Below, one piece after another: positions 46,204-56,341 of a stretch of 64,000 bases of DNA. The stretch is taken from NCBI GenBank assembly GCA_036674765.1, contig JARVKI010000031.1:248001-312000 (forward strand). The letters run 5' to 3'. The notes under the pieces were generated by a model. It did no database searches, was not told the origin of the DNA, and worked only from the letters and a program-made list of their open reading frames with translations. The translations under genes were made by a program, and so were the position numbers. The stretch comes from Seiridium cupressi. Its lineage: Eukaryota > Ascomycota > Sordariomycetes > Amphisphaeriales > Sporocadaceae. Within the stretch, counting starts at the first letter, position 1. Every line of letters begins with the position of its first letter.

Positions 46204-48173
46204 ATGCCGGACGTCCCGCACGGGGTTCGTGGTCTGTTGCACGTATCTATGCCAAATTGTCGTTGCAGGCTGCTCAATAGACATCATAGATCAATTCTCG
46301 AGTCTCGTCGTTGAACGAGCCCCCATCTTCGCCTCCGTCGCTGTCCTGCTAGGTGCCGTGTTCTTCATCTCAGTGTTCAAATCATCTAGTTATGGCACAG
46401 AAAAGATCCCACTGGTTGGGAAAGAGTTAGGAAGTGCGGAGCAACGAAGGCTGGCCTTCATTTCCAATGCAAAAGACCTTTACGCCAAGGGCTATGGACT
46501 CTTCAGAGACTCTACATGGAGGTTGACTAACACCGATGGTACGTTTAATCGGAGTACTTTTCTCCCGCAAGAAGACTCGGTTATTGATCCTCATGATAGG
46601 AGAACGCATTGTCCTTCCTCGCCAGCTTCTGGATGAAGCCAGACGTGTCCCGGACGAGTATATCAACATCCAGAAGGCATTTGACCAGGTTTAAACACCC
46701 GTACCCAGTCCCGCGAGTAAGAGCTAATCATACCAGTCCAGCGAGAAGAGATATACTGGACTCGGTGGGGATCCGGTTCACGGCGAGTTCCTCATTCATC
46801 TCATTCGGAGTGATCTTACACGTGGTCTTAGTATATAAACCCCACCTGGCCTGGTGTGAGACGATGTTTCTGACAAGATTAACAGACCGTATCAACACGC
46901 GCCTGGCAGAAGAGACGACTAAGACTGTCCTTGAAGAATTCGGCCCCTGCGAGGATTGGACCTCAGAAATCGTTTATCAAAAGCTCCTGCGCATTGTCGC
47001 CATCGTCAGCGGCAACATTTTCCTTGGGCCTGAGTTGTGCCATCGAGACGAATGGATCAGCAGTGCGATTACGTACACCGTGGATCTTTTCACAGCCATC
47101 GGAAAGCTCAAGCAATGGAAATCTTGGACACGGCCCATCGGACAGTATTTCATTCCCGAGCTCAAGAGTGTCCACGAGCATCGCCGTAAGGCGCGAGCCT
47201 TCTTAGAGCCTGTCATCGCAGAAAGGAGAAAAATGATGAAAGATGGCAAGAAACTACCGGATGATATGCTTTAGTGGATGATGTATAAGACGGCAGAGTA
47301 TAAAGTTAGCGACGACGATCTGAGTTTGATCCAGCTAAACTTGAGTTTGGCGGCGATCCATACGACGACCGTAACGACGATACTGGCGTAGGTTTGATCC
47401 TGTGCCGCAAGGATTGTTGTAGAGACCGACTGCTAACCCGAGCCTCTAGCCTGTACGATCTTGTCGTTCGTCCTGATTTGGTGAAAGAGCTGCGCACAGA
47501 GATCAAGACTGTCCTGGACGCAAATGACGGTGTTCTATCGACACATGCCCTCTTTGAGATGAAGCTTCTAGACAGCGTGATGAAGGAGTCGCAACGGACC
47601 AACCCAGGAAACTTGGTTCGTTTCGTGCGTTACGTCGACAAGCCTGTTACGTTGAGCGATGGGACACAACTACCGGCTGGCTCCATGATCGAAGCAGCTC
47701 ACGCAAACATTGTCCAAGATCCCCAGCTGTACTCCAATCCAGAAGTGAGTGCTCTGATTCCTTTGTGGTTTTTACTTGGCGCTAACGCGAACGCTAGACA
47801 TTTGATGCCCACCGTTTCATGAAACTTCGCAGCGGTGAGGTCGTAGATCCGATGGACTACAAAAACAAGGAGCAGTACCAGTTCGTGACAGTGACCAAAG
47901 ATTTTATGGCGTTTGAGTACGGACGACACGCTTGGTAAGCCCGCTTTCTGTGTGCCTCGATCTCTCTTGGACCAACAAGCTGACTTGTGTAGCCCTGGCC
48001 GCTTCTTTGCCGCCAACGAGTTCAAGCTTATCCTAGCCCGTATCTTCCTGGAGTATGACATCAAGATGCCAGACGGGTTGACCGAACGATATCCAAACCT
48101 GGTTATGGGTCTTGACGCACTGCCAGACCCGACGAAGGCGATCATGTTCAAGAAGGTGAAGGCGAATGCTTAG
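46204..48173 (+). pseudogene. Cytochrome P450 with premature TAG and no visible start
   Basis: Exon ends (46538, then 46600-46688, 46737-46830, 46886-47387, 47450-47744, 47798-47934 and 47993-48173) give one continuous frame with consensus GT-AG borders, except for TAG at 47272-47274, between GKKLPDDML and WMMYKTAEYK, where related proteins usually have Gln. P450 marks: TM anchor (FASVAVLLGAVFFISVF), I-helix AAIHTTTVTT, ExxR motif ESQR, and the heme Cys loop FEYGRHACPGRFF, whose second residue is usually Gly. There is no in-frame ATG between the upstream stop at 46190 and the end of the first exon. It resembles the ent-kaurene-oxidase-like, secondary-metabolism group of fungal P450s. The product would lack the heme Cys, so I call it a pseudogene; a sequencing error is possible. 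Confidence 0.8.
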
Positions 48174-48931
48174 ATATGCATAGCCTCGGGGTCAACAATA
48201 GAGGAATCATAGAAATGCGTATATGTGTTGTCCATATGTGTAGAGTAATCACACCATAGTGCTCTATAATTGGTCCCTCGAGTGGTGGCTTGTCAATTGT
48301 ACATGGTATAGAAATGTGCAAATCAATTGCCATTATCGAGTGACATGCTAAACCCCCTGGATGGCAGTCCGTTTAGTGCAGTAGAGATTCAACGAAGCAG
48401 AAGGCCAGGGACCACAATGGTTGAGTATCCCGAAACTGGGGTGATCGAGACCGAGAGCTCCTGATGATTTGAGATGCAACTGTACTTTCGAAGACCATTT
48501 CAGTACATGTATCGAATACGGTTTAGCTCTAGGCATTAAAGGGCATGCATCGAATTCGGCTATAAAAACGGCAAGGGGAGGGGGACGAAAGGGGGAGGGA
48601 AAGGCGCGAAAAGAAAGGGGAGGGAGGAAGCCAGTCTGAAGGCCAGTCAGCCGAGGGTTCTAAAATAAAATAGATCAAATAACCACCGTTTGAACTTCAA
48701 ATTGAAGCGCTGCAAGGAAACTGTGTCTTGGGGTCGGTGTGGTGGTTGCCGTGGCGACCAAGTCCGATTAGCGCCAAAACACAACCTTAACCTCCCACAG
48801 GGACTTACACCACATAGCCCGCAACTGCGCATCTTCCTCGAACCAGACTTCAATTCTCCGCACTCCCACACCTTTTCATATCCATCCCTCTCCTCGTTAC
48901 GCTCGTTGCATTAGGAAGACGCCCAGACACA
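48174..48931. other. 3' flank of the P450 and Aurora kinase promoter
   Basis: A G/A-rich strand asymmetry occurs at 48560-48640. The rest is the leader of the kinase gene, C-rich from about 48790 on. No ORF is supported. Confidence 0.5.
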
Positions 48932-50213
48932 ATGGCAGCCAGGGCGTTGGAATCGCGCTTCGAGCGCATGTCCGTCAACGACGAGAATGATCCTGGTGAT
49001 GCTGGCAAGCTCTACCAGAAGTCAAAGGTATGAAGTCCCCCACAACCACCTGCTCCTCAGACACCTGACTGATTCAATAAATAGGCCACAGTAACGACGA
49101 CGCAGTTGTCGCATAGCGCAAGCCGGCCGAATCTCTACAAAGTAGCACTACAGACCCAGAACACAAATACTGTCACATCCGTCACCCTCCCCTCGCAACA
49201 AACACAATGGAAGGGTTCGCAACCGCCTTCACCGCAACGGAAGCCTCTGCCCAGCTCACGAACATCGGCTGAGACAGCCGAGGAGCGTAAATCTGTAGTC
49301 CTGGTCGAGCAGCCCGTCATCAAGTTCCACCTAGGCATGTTCGAGATTGGCCGACCACTGGGAAAGGGTAAATTTGGTCGTGTCTACCTCGCCCGGGAAC
49401 GAAGCAATGGATTCATCTGCGCCCTAAAGGTGTTGCACAAGAACGAGCTGCAACAGGGCCGGGTAGAGAAGCAAGTGCGCCGCGAGATCGAGATCCAGAG
49501 CAACCTCCGACACCCCAACGTTTTGCAGCTGTATGGGCACTTTCACGATAGCAAGCGGGTATTCCTGATTCTTGAGTTTGCCGGCAAGGGCGAGCTGTAC
49601 AAGCATCTGCGTAAAGAGAACAGGTTCCCCGAGTGGAAGGCTGCCCAGTACATTGCACAGATGGCGAGTGCACTGAGGTACCTGCACCGCAAGCACGTCA
49701 TCCATCGGGATATCAAGCCCGAGAACATCCTGGTGGGTATTCACGGCGAGATCAAGATCTCGGATTTTGGCTGGAGCGTCCATGCGCCAAACAACCGCCG
49801 GAAGACCATGTGTGGCACCCTCGATTACCTCCCACCGGAGATGATCAAACCCGGCAGCCAGGACAACTACTACAACGAGAAGGTCGACTTGTGGTCGTTA
49901 GGTGTCTTGGCCTACGAGTTCTTGGTGGGCGAAGCACCATTTGAGGATACACCAGTGATGACACAGAGGAGGATCGCCAGGGCTGATATGACAATTCCTT
50001 CATTTGTCAGCCCCGAGGCTAGAGACTTGATTAAGAGGGTAAGTTATTGATCGCGCTTGTATATCTCAGACGCACCAGGCGCTAACATCCATCCAGCTGC
50101 TCGTACTCGACCCTGATAAGAGAATTCCTCTCGAGCAAGTACAGCAACACCCGTGGATCATCAAGCACTGCTTGAAGGGCGAGCGTGCTGCAAATCGGGA
50201 GAAGTCAAGCTAA
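48932..50213 (+). CDS. ark1: Aurora protein kinase (Ipl1/Ark1)
   Basis: Three exons: 48932-49027, 49085-50038 and 50097-50213 (TAA), giving 388 residues. It is the catalytic subunit of the chromosomal passenger complex, phosphorylating kinetochore proteins and histone H3 in mitosis. Kinase marks are all present: Gly loop [11 protein letters not shown] (about 126), Lys in CALKVL (about 144), HRDIKPEN (about 237-244), DFGWSVHAP, the Aurora activation loop [15 protein letters not shown] with the phospho-Thr at about 272, and the [12 protein letters not shown] helix. The C-terminal PxQxxxHPWI pattern ([11 protein letters not shown]) is typical of the family. The short N-terminal extension is disordered. 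Its 3' end faces atp23. Confidence 0.95.
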
Positions 50214-50463
50214 TGACATGATGAATGAACGAAATGGAACTCGATTTGCGTGACGGTATGATTAGACAACAGGCGTTCAGGAAGGGACAGGCATATCTGG
50301 CTGGAGTCTTTGCATCAAGGAGAGCTGGTTTTCCATTGCGTATCAACCAAATACACTGCTTATAATGTTCATGTCATGTTTGACTCCAGACGCCTCTCTT
50401 GCTTCGTGATGTTGTACAGGACCTTCGTCAGAGCCAGTCCACTGGCAGGTCTCTCCGTTTCCA

Positions 50464-51326
50464 CTACCTGTATACCTCATCGAATGGTCGGGTATCTGAA
50501 AAGCATGAATCCCAAACCTGGTTCACCACCTTGACGGCCTGCACATCATCCTTGCACGACGGCCTCGCCAGAAGAGACTGAACAGCCCGCCTCCTCACGC
50601 ATTCCTGGAACTGCTGCGTCAGTGTCCAGTTTCCGTTGGTGAATGTCTCCTTCGTCCATCTGCATTCACCGCTCAACATTGAAGCTCGAATCTGTGTCTT
50701 TGATCAGTGCCCCCGTCTTCTCACAAGCCGCCCCAAGCACAGAAGGGAGTAGGACAAACCTCGGTGCAAGCAGCATGCTTCAAATCCTTGCCCCCGGACC
50801 AATCCACCTTCCACCGCAAATGATCCCATGCATGCACCATCTCATGACTTAGCGTATCCTCCATATGCTTCTGACTCTTGACCTCGTTGGCGCACAACAA
50901 GATGCCATGGCCCGGCGAGAACCCACCACTCTGCCTATGCACCTGTCCGTCCTCGGTCAAACGCGCCGGACACCTCCGACAAACCACGTTATCTGGATCC
51001 AGTTTCCCGTTCAGCGCCTCGATCTTTTCCCGCATAAAGCGCACCGTCGGCGAGTACGCAAACGCCCAGTCCCGGTATTGCTCGCAGCGCTTGCAGTCGC
51101 GCTCTTCATGCTCGCGATAGCGCGACTCACGGTAGTGGAATTGACCCTCGGGCGACATCTTGCCCGTCAGGACGTTAAAGTAGTTCATCCACCATTTCAT
51201 CTGCGGGTCGAACCCGGTGCGTGCTGGGTCGTTCTTGACAATGGGAGGGAGGTCGACGCTCGATGACTGCGCCGGAGCCGCGGGTGATGGCGAACTTATC
51301 GTCGGGGTCGGGGTCGTTGAAGCCAT
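50464..51326 (-). CDS. atp23: Mitochondrial inner-membrane metalloprotease Atp23
   Basis: Two exons: 51326-50760 and 50691-50464, with a 68-nt intron (GTTTGT...CACAG), giving 264 residues. Atp23 is a zinc protease in the intermembrane space that processes Atp6 and helps assemble the F0 sector of ATP synthase. The zinc site HEMVH is at 161-165. Conserved flanking features are present: [10 protein letters not shown] (79-87), [19 protein letters not shown] and the C-terminal CRW ... CKDD ... [14 protein letters not shown]. The first 30 residues are low-complexity S, T and P. The start is the only ATG upstream of the conserved region. It shares a roughly 500-bp divergent promoter with the glutamate 5-kinase gene. 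Confidence 0.95.
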
Positions 51327-51826
51327 GATCGCAATATTACGAGCTGAGGTACCAGGTCATTCAGAGGTGACAGAATCCCGAGGCTTAGAATGCGCGGCTG
51401 CTGTCGAGTCGAAGCATAGCAAAGCTCCAAGGACGCAATGACAGTATAGGGCTACACCGCCCGGCAGTTTGGAGCGCTAATTGCTTGGGCCTTTTTTGGT
51501 TCCCCATGCCGATGCTGTAACTTGCGCCCAATCAGGACCGCGTGCATGGAAAACGACCCTTGAAAATTCGCGGGTACAATCCCGACCAGTGGAGCAGGCA
51601 GTTCATCCATTCAAGTCTGACTCTGCATGTGCAAGTTCCACGCACGCCTTTCTCGACATGCCCGACGCCGGTGACGCAGCGCCCTGTATGACTTTCCTAT
51701 TTCATATGTCTATATCAAGTCGTATTTTGATTTGAATTTTCCAAGTTATTCTTTGTTTTGCTCGCGCAAATCCCGTTGAGAAACCTCTGGAGTACCGGTG
51801 TGCTGATTGGGGCCGATGTCGCAGAT
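51327..51826. promoter_or_regulatory. Divergent promoter region atp23 / glutamate 5-kinase
   Basis: A 500-bp region between the two divergent starts. No specific motif is claimed. No ATG in the kinase frame precedes 51827 within the open stretch, which supports that start. Confidence 0.5.
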
Positions 51827-53337
51827 ATGAAGGCCTTTAAGCCACTCACTGTCGTTATAAAACTCGGTAAGTGGTTTTCACACACCGCGGTGGCTCATGC
51901 TCAAATGAGGCCGATGGGAAACGGAAACACTTACCCACGTACCATATAGGCACTAGCTCAATCGTTGATGAAAAGACTCACGAGCCTTTACTTCCCATCC
52001 TGAGTCTCATAGTAGCCACGGCAGTCAAATTACGCAAGGATGGACACCGAGTCGTCATCGTGTCATCTGGCGCTATTGGGGTTGGGCTGCAACGGATGAA
52101 TGTTGAAAAGAGGCCAAAACACCTTGCTCAATTGCAAGCATTAGCAGCGATTGGCCAATGTCGTCTGATTAGTCTGTGGGATCAGCTCTTCGGCTACTAC
52201 AATCAGCCGGTCGCCCAAATACTCCTGACGAGAAATGACATTGCCGATGTGAGTTTACTAGAAGTAATCTGAGGGTACCTGTTCTGACCGAATATTGCAG
52301 CGCCAAAGATACCTAAATGCTCAGACTACTGTCAATGAGCTTTTGGACATGGGCGTCATCCCAATTGTCAATGAAAACGACACGTTGGCTGTCGCCGAAA
52401 TCAAATTTGGCGACAATGACACCCTATCAGCCATTACTGCTGCCATGGCCCATGCTGACTACCTCTTCTTGATGACGGACGTGGACTGCCTTTACGATAA
52501 GAACCCGCGGACGAATCCAGACGCCCAGCCGATTCAAGTCATTGAGGATATCGACTCCATTCGCGCTGATGGTAAGTTCGTTAAGGATTCACTTTCGGTA
52601 ATTTGTTACTGACAGTATCAGTATCGAGCGCGGGATCATCCTTGGGCACTGGCGGTATGGGCACCAAGATCGTTGCTGCTAAGCTCGCTACTTCCGCTGG
52701 TGTTACGACCGTCATCACCCGTTCATCCAAACCAGACAATATTCACAGGATTGTGCGATATGTTCAAGCTACCAAGGCCCTAGGGACTCCTGAAGATCAT
52801 ACCGAAGATCCCCTATCACGGTCGACTGCGTCGCTAGCTCTTGATGTCGAGGAGCCGCTGCTTCACACACGTTTCTTGCCTCTAGCGCATCCAATACGAG
52901 ATCGGTACTTCTGGTTATCGCATGGTTTAGCACCGCACGGCACCATATATATCGACGCAGGTGCCTATCGTGCTCTCGCAGATAAAGCAGGTCTTCTTCC
53001 CATCGGTGTCTTGGATGTGGAAGGCTCTTTCGGACAGCACGAGGCAGTACGTTTGGTCGTGGTGGAGCGAAGATCCCAGCCTGGACCGGATGGGAAGATG
53101 TGGGAAGGCACACCAACCGAAGTTGGAAGAGCTCTTGTCAACTACGCAATGCCCGAGATTGCGCGGATAAAAGGCGTCCGAAGCAGCAAGATTGAAAGTC
53201 TGCTGGGGTATGCGGACAGCCAGTACGTCGCGGATAGAGACAATATAAGCCTGTTCCGCCACGAGAGCCGGCCTGTCACTCCTACGCCGGAGAATCTGGC
53301 AAGTTTGGCAGCTTATGAGCAAGGGGCTCCAGCATAG
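51827..53337 (+). CDS. pro1: Glutamate 5-kinase (gamma-glutamyl kinase)
   Basis: Four exons: 51827-51866, 51950-52248, 52301-52571 and 52622-53337 (TAG), giving 441 residues. It phosphorylates glutamate with ATP, the first and usually feedback-controlled step of proline synthesis. The amino-acid kinase domain is at about 7-275: [60 protein letters not shown] and [15 protein letters not shown]-terminal PUA domain covers about 320-410 ([24 protein letters not shown]). The PUA domain is present in many microbial and fungal forms, and this gene is not fused to glutamyl-phosphate reductase as in animals and plants. The first exon carries 13 codons plus one base. Confidence 0.95.
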
Positions 53338-53838
53338 GAATGAAGACCTACAGATCATATGTAAGGAGTATGGCGTTCATGGGAGATGAAAACTGGATGG
53401 AAACTGCGAATTGGAGGCACATCTGAGATTGAATGCTTAGATTCACAAAGCTCAGATTACACACATTATCATAGAGAAAGCGTCGTTTCGATATATTATG
53501 TTGTTTCAATCCCTTGCTATCTCCAGCTACGTACCAGCCATTCGGTTCACAGATGTCCATTGTTATTTTGACAGCAGACTTAGTGGCAGTGTTAGTGCAC
53601 CGCAGTGTCCGAAGTATGCCGTCTACCGCCACCATAGCGTTTATGGACTTTACATCCAACCAATTTCTTCTCAACCCGGGCGTGAACGACTCATCCATGC
53701 AGGTCCCACGGCTCTCCACAGCCGTCGTCTCCCACCTGAGTCAAGATGGTTCCTAAAGAATTTTCCCAAAGTGGGTCCCATCTGAAGCCTAAGGTATAAG
53801 TCTACACAACAGCCCGAGTTCTCAACAACAGGAAATCA
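53338..53838. other. 3' flank of the kinase gene
   Basis: Contains the likely 3' UTR of the kinase gene. No feature is supported before the tRNA gene at 53839. Confidence 0.5.
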
Positions 53839-53928
53839 TCCGAATTGGTGTAGGGGTTAACATTTAACGCTCTCAAGATTGCAAGATCTGGTTCCGTTAA
53901 GCCCGGGGTTCGATTCCCCGATTCGGAG
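53839..53928 (+). tRNA. tRNA-Glu (CTC), with intron
   Basis: The acceptor stem pairs fully (TCCGAAT at 53839-53845 with ATTCGGA at 53921-53927) and the discriminator base is G. The D stem (GTGT/ACAT), anticodon stem (TAACG/CGTTA) and T arm (CGGGG TTCGATT CCCCG) all form. The anticodon CTC lies at 53872-53874, and an 18-nt intron follows one base later (53876-53893). It reads glutamate GAG codons. Confidence 0.93.
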
Positions 53929-53932
53929 AGAA

Positions 53933-53964
53933 TGTGTGTATAAACACACATACACAATCTTTTT
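53933..53964 (+). terminator. Hairpin and T5 Pol III terminator of tRNA-Glu
   Basis: A TGTGTGT/ACACACA inverted repeat sits 4 nt past the tRNA, and the first T5 run is at 53960-53964. The T run is the terminator. The hairpin is visible but not needed for Pol III termination. Confidence 0.6.
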
Positions 53965-54193
53965 GCCTTTTTGGGCGTTGGGTCTGGCCGTTTATAGAAA
54001 GGCCTCATAGCCCTAGCGCGCGAACAGCACACCACACTGTCTACATATGATCAGATCAATTGCATGCCTGGTTGTGTCCTAACTTTTGTTTGTACCCAGC
54101 ATGGCTCATTTTAAATTGTGTTTCCTTTTCTGTGTAACCATTTATGTAAAGAGGGCAAAATAAAACTCAAACTTTTGTCAAGATAGAGAGTGC

Positions 54194-54199
54194 AAAAAA
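54194..54199 (-). terminator. T6 Pol III terminator of tRNA-Leu
   Basis: Six A on the plus strand, read as T6 on the minus strand, 33 nt downstream of the tRNA-Leu 3' end. Confidence 0.65.
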
Positions 54200-54231
54200 G
54201 CTGATTCCAGATTGGATCTGGAGGAAAGCGA

Positions 54232-54330
54232 TGATGAGAGTGGGACTTGAACCCACGCACGTTTCCGTACCAGGAAGTAGGTGTTAAGGTGACCTTAACC
54301 TGGCGCCATAACCAACTCGGCCATCTCACC
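54232..54330 (-). tRNA. tRNA-Leu (AAG), with intron
   Basis: On the minus strand the acceptor stem is GGTGAGA with TCTCATC (one G-T pair) and the discriminator base is A. A D arm with GCC/GGC, anticodon stem CCAGG/CCTGG, a long class-II variable arm and a T arm GTGGG TTCAAGT CCCAC are all present. The anticodon loop reads TTAAGG, giving AAG, which becomes IAG after deamination, and an intron of about 17 nt follows base 37. It reads CUN leucine codons. Confidence 0.92.
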
Positions 54331-55115
54331 GTGGTTGTTGTTGGAACACAGAGGAGCTAGGGCGGCATAAGACGGATTGAGGCTTGTACACATTGGAGCG
54401 TGAAGGTCATGTTCATATAGTCGGGTCGGCAACGAGACTTATAGTGTCCACTTCCCCCATGTCGAAGGGTGAAGTCATGGCAGTGGGAGACATTCATCGG
54501 AGAAAGGTGCTGTTCAGGTCTGCAATGGTGGCTATCTGATCATGTGAGGATGATCATCTAATTAGGCGCGGGCTAGATATCCTCAGACAAAGGAGGGGGG
54601 AACCCTCAGATAAGGACCGAACAAAGTAATAGAAGAACGGCGATACAGAGCAAGGCTTAAGATCTATGGATCCACCGGCCGAAGGGATACTGTAAGAAAT
54701 CGATAACTACGGATGCCGCGAGATATGACGGAAATTATGAGAGAGGATGCTTACTAGTAATGCATGTATCTACCTGCTTGGCTGCGTATCACAATTGCCA
54801 TACGTCATCACGTTCTCTGCTGTTTATGATCTGCACATACCATCACGCTTTGGAACCGAAGTGGACACCGAGGAGCAACCATCATTCTGGGCCGAAAAAG
54901 ATTCAACGAGGCCGGAATTGTTTCTACCATTTTAAGAGGCAATCGAATAACACACAAACCACGATCGTAAGTAGCATTACTCATATAGTGCGTGTCAGAC
55001 TTGGTCTTTTTTTATTTTTAATAATGTTTAGTTGATATTACTCGAGGTTCCGTCCAAGTCCAAGATCATACAGCTGACGAGCCAAGTATCCCAACTTTTC
55101 AACTACCGTGTCAAT
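54331..55115. other. Interval between tRNA-Leu and the SYG-repeat gene
   Basis: No gene is supported. The plus-strand frames at 54747-55035 have no motif. A T-rich run near 55005-55020 lies close to the probable 3' end of the SYG-repeat gene. Confidence 0.5.
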
Positions 55116-56341
55116 TTAGTAGTCATCGCCGGCCTGGTTACGCTTCTCACGGCCCTTCTGCTCGAGGTTGTCGCTCTTGAAAACACCACCAGCCTTCTCC
55201 ATCAACTTGCCCATTGTGGAGTCATTCTTGTTGCCAGAGCGGCTGTTGTCATTATCTCCGTAGCTGCATCCCAAGAGTCAGTGTATTGCATATATAAATG
55301 GCATAAGGGATGTCCATACGAGCCTGTGTTACCACCTGAACCGTAGCTGTCGGTATTGCTGGAGCCGTAGCCTCCAGAACCGGTGCCAGATCCGTAGGTG
55401 TCCCCACCGGATTGTCCTCCTAGGCCACCAGTCGTGCTGGAACCGTATGAATCATCATTGCCTCCTATGTACAGTCAGTTTAGGAACAATAGTTGTTGAA
55501 GTAGATGTCAAGGTTTCTTACGGCGGCCGGAAGAACCATAGCTATCGGTATTGCTGGAACCGAAGGTGTCACCACCGGAGCGTCCACCAATGCCTCCAGT
55601 CGTGCTAGAGCCGTACGAATCATCACCGCCGCCTAGAATACAATGTGGCTTAGCAACCATGCTCAAAACACCAGGTTTGCTTTGAGATCAAAGTCCCAAT
55701 GGTAATCGGCCATCTCGAGACAGAATCCTGACTGCGGCAAGCCAGGCCAGAAGAGGAGAGAAAAGTCAAAAGCACTTACGGCCACCAAGGCCACCAGTCG
55801 TGCCAGAGCCATAGGAGTCGCCGCCACGACCACCACCTACTCCACCGCTGGAGCCGTAGGAATCTTCAGTTCGGCCTACGCGACAAAGAGATTAGTATCA
55901 ACTGCCTGGTCCGTGACGGTTGACGAAAATGTCCTTGGGATTACTAGCCAAGCACACGTTTAGTCACTTACCAGATGCGACACCACCAGCGCCACCAGAT
56001 CCGTAGGAATCATCGCCGCGAGTGTTGGACGAGCCGTAGCTGTCGTTTCCACGGCCAGTGCCGGATCCGAAGCTGTTGTCGTTATCCCGACCAGATGAGC
56101 CATAGCTGTCATCACGGTCGTTGGATCCAAATCCGCCGGTGTTCCCGCTGGAACCGTAGTTGTCGTTTCCGCTTTGGCGAGAGCCGCCCTGTGAGTTCTC
56201 GTCAGTCAGAGGATTAATACAAAAGACTGCATAACGCATACGAAGCCGGAGTTGTCTCCTCCATAGGACTAGTTATCATCAGCACTGTATAGCTCAAGTG
56301 GACCCTGGGAATCTTACATCGTCGTTACCGTAGCCAGACAT
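55116..56341 (-). CDS. SYG-repeat glycine-rich protein, possibly dehydrin-like stress protein
   Basis: Seven exons: 56341-56318, 56268-56242, 56188-55972, 55875-55780, 55632-55522, 55464-55320 and 55263-55116, all GT-AG and in phase, giving 255 residues. Residues 1-205 are a low-complexity array of DSYGSS / GGLGG / NTDSYGS units built from G, S, D, Y, N and T, with almost no hydrophobic residue. The last 35 residues differ: charged and helical (STMGKLMEKAGGVFKSDNLEQKGREKR). Proteins with this layout occur in aspergilli and relatives among stress- and conidia-linked dehydrin-like proteins; that link is from memory and only moderate. The repeats suggest a disordered, hydrated protein. Exons 4-6 carry similar repeat units bounded mostly by phase-1 introns. 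Confidence 0.75.

Noticed and set aside
47388..47449. Second premature stop (TAG at 47388-47390) in the P450
   Set aside because: It falls in an intron: GTAGGT donor and CTCTAG acceptor restore the frame as ILA-LYDLVVRP.
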